A stretch of 64,000 nucleotides of DNA, taken from Nicotiana tabacum. Lineage: Eukaryota; Streptophyta; Magnoliopsida; Solanales; Solanaceae. The notes under the pieces were generated by a model, which saw only the letters and a program-made list of their open reading frames with translations, did no database searches and was not told the DNA's origin. Positions 59,521-64,000 of this stretch are shown piece after piece. The position numbers and the translations under genes are program-made. Positions within the stretch are counted from its first letter, which is position 1; each line of letters opens with the position of its first letter. The stretch is taken from the NCBI RefSeq assembly GCF_000715075.1, contig NC_134082.1:104572399-104636398 (forward strand). The letters run 5' to 3'.

Positions 59521-61208
59521 TGTCTTTGTTTTCCTGATTTTTATCGATAACTGAGTTACGGTTTCTCTACATTTATTTGCTGGTTTCTTGTTGATATTTG
59601 TTGTACCCCGCAACATGATCTCCCCTTCCTATTTTCAATTAAACTACGGTGATCCTCATATTTATTTGTTGTTCTTCTATTATTATTCAATGTCCCCGCA
59701 GCATGTTACCCCCTCCCATACTAAACTGTACATTGTTTTTCTTCTTTTCTACTATATATGATTTAACTGCACAGGTTTATTTGGTAGTCTGGTCCTAGCC
59801 TCGTCATTACTTCGCTGAGGTTAGGCTAGGCACTTACCAACACATGGGGTAGGTTGTGCTGATACTACACTCTGCACTCTCTTGTGCAGATCCCAGTGCT
59901 ATAGACTTCGGACCGCGGTGATATTGCTGTTTCTTGTTTATCAGGCGGCCCGAGGTAGTCCTGCAGGCGTCCGCAGGCCTTGTCGTCTCCTCTACCTACT
60001 ATTCCTGTTTCTTTCATGTATTTCCAGAGACAATGTTATATTTATTTCTTTCAGACCCTTATTTGTAGTACTCCAAGACAGTCTGTAAAGTTGTGACACC
60101 AATCTTGGGTAGATTTGTTATGGAATGGTATTAGCAGGATTATTATAACTTGAAATTGAATCTTCCGCTTGTTATATTTTGTTGATTACTAATTGTTGGC
60201 CTATAATTGTTAATGAATTTAAAAAAAATGGAAACAAGGCAAATAATTTAGTTTATTGGCTTGCCTAGCTTTCACTAGTAGGCACCATCACGACTCCTGA
60301 GGGTGGGAAATCTGGGTCGTGACACCTAGTCAACTCCGAAAGCCTGCTGGATGACAAATCAGCACTCGCTAGCATGACCCGAGACTCTTGGATCTGCACA
60401 CAGGGTGCAAGGAGTAATGTGAGTACGCCAACTCAGTAAGTAATAAAAGTAAAGGCAGCTGAGCAAAAAAAAAAAATACGTAAACCACAACATAATGCTA
60501 CAACAAAATAGTATAAATCCAGAATAATGCAGTAAAGTAGTACAACTCGTAAAAATGTCTCAGTTCAGTAAAAATCTTTTTAAAACATCTTTTAGTGGTT
60601 CAAACGAGTGATGAAAACAATGAGAAAATAATAGTAACATAAATCAGCCCCTCTAGCAAAACAAGTACCATAACCGCCCCTCGGGCAAAATACCAACAGA
60701 ACCAGCCCCTCGGGCTACCTCACAATCACTTGTATCAGCCCCTCGGGCAATGACATGAAACAACAATAGCCCCTCGGGCAATATCACATCTCACACTGGG
60801 TACCCGCGCTCACTGAGGGTGTGCAACTTCGGAGGGGCTCCTACATTCCAAGCGCTATAACAAGCCATCTCGCGGCATAATCAAACTGGCACTTGGCCTC
60901 ATAATAAGCCACCTCATGGCGTAAAAAATCAGGCCCTCGACCCCATAATCATGAATCAGTACAACACTATTGCGGCGTGCAGCCCGATCCCATAATATCC
61001 TCACAACACAGGCCCTCGGCCTCACTCAGTCAGAAATCTCTCAAGCCACTTGGACAACAGTAAAACATGATGCTCAACCCAAAATATCATTTAAAATATC
61101 AAAACGGAGTAAATATGACTGAGTTATGAAAAACAATAGAATACAACATGACTGAGTACAAATATGAAGTCAAAAACAGTGAGGAATAGTAATAGAAATC
61201 CCCTAAGT

Positions 61209-61262
61209 TGTAACACTCCTCAAATTTATAAAAGTTTCGAGACACGCTAATTATAGAATTTA

Positions 61263-61302
<40 letters not shown>

Positions 61303-63269
61303 TTTCTTGCCTATAGTGAAAAAAATTATATATACACACACACATAAATAATTGGATATACAATTAGAGGAATATTAATAATAATTAATAATTTTAGTCT
61401 TATTAATTATTAATAGTGGGTGTCATTAATTATTAGTTAAGTTTTAAAAAAAAGAAAAAAAAAGAGGAAAAGCTTTCAAAAGGCTTAAAGCCTTGAACAA
61501 ATTAGATTAAAAGGGGCTCAAGGCTTAAAAGCCTTATAAGAACAGACTTCTGTTCATTCACGTGGAAATCTAAAAAGCCTTATTCCAAATAGAGAAACAG
61601 AACATTGTTTCTTTCACGCAGCAAGCACAAAGGCTACGAAATAGAGGCAGTGACTCATGCAGTCAACGAAAAAAAAAATCTAGGGTTCTTTATAAATCAC
61701 AAATTCTTGAACTCAGATATATAAAATTCCCTATTGTCAATTACCCTATAGTAGTAATAGGTAAGAATTGAATAGTTAATTCCCTCCTTTCTCCGTACCA
61801 ACAATAGATTTCATGTTTAGGTGTTAAACTTTAAAATTGATTAAAATGCACTGGTTATTGTAGAATCGATTGTTTGATTGGTGACAATTGGACTGGGGCC
61901 TACGTATTGGCTCGAGAAGTTTTGAGGTGAGTTGATATAACCCTTTACCAAAGTGGTTTAACTCGCAAAAGTATGCATACAAGGTATTTGTTGAATTGGC
62001 TAAAAGAGTGAATATGTACTTAATTGAAGTGAGTGAGTTCTTATTAGCTTAAAATTATTTTAGTTAAAGTTAGATGATTTATTTTGATATATGTGCATAA
62101 ATTTTCAGATTTTTGTGTTATTCTTATATGCCATTTTCATGTTGAAAATTCATGAAATAGCAAGAATATTTAGAAATAATTTTGAATGTTTATTTCATTC
62201 TTATGCCATACCTTACATTTAAGAATTCTAGAATAAGTATGTTTGAAAGATTTAGACTTGAAAAGTTACAAGAAGAAGTTTTAGAAAGAAAAGATTTTTG
62301 GTAGTATCCTTTATTCTGAGAAGGGGTCATCGTCCAGGCTGAGGGTCCTGACCAAGGCGTTGAATTCCTGAAACTACTTGTGCCAAAGTAGGGAGCACAC
62401 GAGCCGAGGGTCTCGTTGCTGAGAATTCACTTAGCGAGGCTAAGGTATGATATATGAGCGCTGAGAACCATGAAGCGAGTGACACCTCATGGATTGGGCC
62501 TATTCGATCAGGTTGGGACGAACCCGTGTTGATCACACGGTGAATAAGACAGAATTAAGTCAGAATAGTTGGAACTCCCAAAGTATAAAGAGAAGTATTT
62601 TTTTGTAAAAGAAAAGAATTTCTTTTAAAATATTCATAAACTGCTAGTATGCAATTATTTTAGAATTATTTTTATAAACTTTATGTTTTACATGTATTTT
62701 GAACCTTTGCTCGTAATGTATATGTTAGTAAAGTTTTGCCCCCTGTTGTTGAGACTCATTGAGTACAATGGATGGTACTGAAGTTCTCTTTTGGTAACCT
62801 ACGTTGGTCTGCGGTACAACGTAGGAACCGGTTTTGCAGGCGAGCAGGCTACGGGTTAGGAATTCCTTCTCTTCTAGTGCTATTGGTGAGCTCTGCTTTT
62901 GTTCGTGGAGTATTCTTTTGAGTCATCTTTATGTAGTTACTTTTTTGTTTACTTAGAGAACTGGCCAGGAAATCTCATGTCTTGAGCAATACATCAATTT
63001 ATCAGTAGAGTCTTTATAGACATAGTCATTGGGTTAATATTCAGATATTTTTGATAATAACTTAGCAGTAATTTAGTAGTTACTACGAATAAAGTTTTTT
63101 AGTTGATTTATTTAAATATTTAAATTAATCAAAAGTATTTGGTTGGAGTATTGTCTTGTTGCATATAAAGTTTGGAGTTATAATAGATTTGATAAGAAGA
63201 GATGGTTCGCTCAGTCATGTTTAATGATCGAGTGCCGGTCCCAACTTGTTCAGAAAATGGGACGTGACA
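61209..63269 (+). repeat. Gypsy 5' LTR, ~2.06 kb
   Basis: Contains an ATT microsatellite (61263-61302), a TATA-like TTTATAAATC (~61688) and GGTAAGAAT (~61759). It has no GC-word array. No gene inside; the minus-strand frame at 62327-62536 is chance. Confidence 0.85.
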
Positions 63270-63273
63270 AACT

Positions 63274-63285
63274 TGGTATCATAGC
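63274..63285 (+). other. Gypsy primer binding site (tRNA-iMet)
   Basis: TGGTATCATAGC five bases after the LTR end GTGACA. It has one mismatch to the initiator tRNA-Met site. Confidence 0.85.
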
Positions 63286-63482
63286 TTCAGGTTTATGGAG
63301 TCCTAGGGTTCTATGAAGCCGTGTTAGTAGAGTCTTGTGTATGGTATGAAGCACGCCACACTTATAAATAGGAGGCTACCAACATTTAGGAAAAGTCTCA
63401 TTTTTCTCATACTTTAGATCGTGTAGTAGATCCTACCTCTAAGAAATTATCTAATGTATTTGTTTCTCCAAAACTCGCATAA

Positions 63483-64000
63483 ATGACTTGTACTCTCAAC
63501 TCTGACACCGATACTTAGGATGCTGCTCAAGAAACTATTGCTACTATTATGGCTCAAGGCAGAACTAAGAAAGCTTTAACTCAGAAAAGTAAGGGTATAT
63601 CCACAAAAGGGGTTCAAGTACCCCGAGTTGAATGTGAAGAAGGGGTGGATAATGATGAGCAAGTACCTCAGGATCCAGTGCCGCCCCCAACAGCAGCTCC
63701 GGCTTAGACAACTATATCCCCAAAGGTGGGTCATATGTTTAATCAGTCAACAGTGCTATGGAGATGTTTAAAGCCTTCATGGCCAACCAGAACGAGAGAA
63801 GAGATGAGTTTCCACCTCAATCAAATAGACATGACAATTCTGAGTCCTCAAGAGTGAATGAATTTTGAAGTTGATTCCTCCAGTGTTCCATGGTTCTATA
63901 GTTGATGAAGATCCAATGTTGTGGCTGGAGGGTCTGAAGAAAGCCCTCCGAGTGATTAAAGCATTTGATGATGAAGCTATGGAGCTGGCTGCTTACCAGC
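63483..64000 (+). pseudogene. Gypsy gag, N-terminal part, decayed
   Basis: Starts MTCTLNSDTDT at 63483 with TAG at 63516-63518. It then has AAQETIATIMAQGRTKKALT, a second TAG after PPPTAAPA, and frameshifts before FKAFMANQNERRDE and before IPPVFHGSIVDEDPMLWLEG + LKKALRVIKAFDDEAMELAA. The last piece is the start of the retrotransposon gag capsid domain. The window ends inside it. Confidence 0.8.

Larger units (their letters stand above)
57066..60324 (+). mobile_element. Solo LTR, 3.26 kb, gypsy type, with CCTAG target duplication
   Basis: CCTAG at 57061-57065 and 60325-60329 flanks TGTGATGATCCAAAATG ... TCTGGGTCGTGACA. A GC-rich patch (57945-57995, GCGCCCAGGGTAGCGC) precedes a TATA box (58025-58031, TATAAAA), then GGGCGATTTTCAG (~58083) and GATGTAAG (~58118). 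The 3' half contains two tandem arrays. No coding region, PBS or second LTR is present. Confidence 0.95.
56750..61208 (-). repeat. Partial LTR (same family as 48249-51146), interrupted twice
   Basis: The first part, 56750-57065, opens TGTCACGACCCTAAAATG and is colinear with 48249 onward. After the solo LTR insertion it resumes at 60325 and continues to 61208, matching up to about 49371 of the other copy (GAGGAATAGTA.. then CCCCTAAG). The remaining ~1.8 kb of the LTR would lie beyond the next insertion, outside the window. The part at 60645-60780 has five copies of GCCCCTC(G/T)(G/A)GC. Confidence 0.88.
61209..64000 (+). mobile_element. Ty3/gypsy retrotransposon, 5' end, runs out of the window
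   Basis: The LTR 61209-63269 starts TGTAACACTCCTC and ends GGGACGTGACA. A tRNA-iMet-like primer site follows at 63274-63285, and gag remnants begin at 63483. The five bases before it, TAAGT (61204-61208), are the expected target duplication. The uninterrupted relative of the target (48249 LTR, ~49368) does read CCCCTAAGTGTCC. Confidence 0.88.

Noticed and set aside
62327..62536. Minus-strand frame of 69 codons in the last gypsy LTR
   Set aside because: Lies wholly in LTR sequence and has no recognisable features.

Overview
The window is nuclear DNA of a flowering plant, almost certainly a member of the Solanaceae and probably Nicotiana. It is AT-rich and has spliced genes with GT-AG introns. 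It is dominated by LTR retrotransposons with 2 to 3.3 kb LTRs, by Solanaceae-type MITEs and by a SINE tail. No prokaryotic features are present. I see three probable host genes: a seven-exon B3-domain transcription factor gene (4558-9339, +), a small two-exon gene of an uncharacterised plant family (11602-12191, -), and a three-exon PLAC8 / plant cadmium resistance-like gene (32534-33582, +). Nearly everything else is transposon-derived or nondescript intergenic DNA.

Layout. 1-2768 is the 3' part of a decayed Ty3/gypsy chromovirus (+), cut by a CA/TA microsatellite. 4.5-9.6 kb is the B3 gene with a truncated SINE just downstream. 11.6-12.4 kb is the small minus-strand gene. 13668-21620 is a MULE DNA transposon of about 8 kb with TIRs near 190 bp. 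It carries a captured plant mobile domain (PMD) gene, a GRF zinc-finger/coiled-coil gene, several tandem arrays and a MuDR transposase whose DDE core is deleted. 22.2-24.9 kb holds MITEs, one of them a precise CACTA-type MITE with an ATT duplication. 24894-30421 is a Ty1/copia element with both LTRs (-). 32.5-33.6 kb is the PLAC8 gene. 34.3-36.9 kb is a run of repeat-rich elements with internal tandem arrays.

The right third is a nest of retroelements. 37914-42466 is a gypsy element (-) reduced to one 2.7 kb LTR, its PBS, gag and a 138 bp LTR stub. 42858-51784 is a non-autonomous LTR element (LARD-like) bounded by CATAT duplications. It has no gag-pol, carries an intron-bearing gene in antisense to its own transcription, and has a 90-bp tandem array. 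Within it sits a solo LTR (48249-51146) bounded by GTCAC. After an AT-rich gene-free stretch, 56750-61208 is a partial LTR of the same family as that solo LTR. It is split by another solo LTR (57066-60324, CCTAG duplications) and then by the LTR, PBS and gag start of a further gypsy element that runs out of the window (61209-64000).

The most interesting items are the PMD+GRF+MuDR gene set on one MULE, the antisense gene inside the LARD, and a layout shared by three long LTRs: a GC-rich word array about 700-1000 bp from the LTR start, then a TATA-like box, a GGCGATTT motif and a GTAAG splice-donor-like site. All calls come from reading the sequence and remembered family features; no database search was run.
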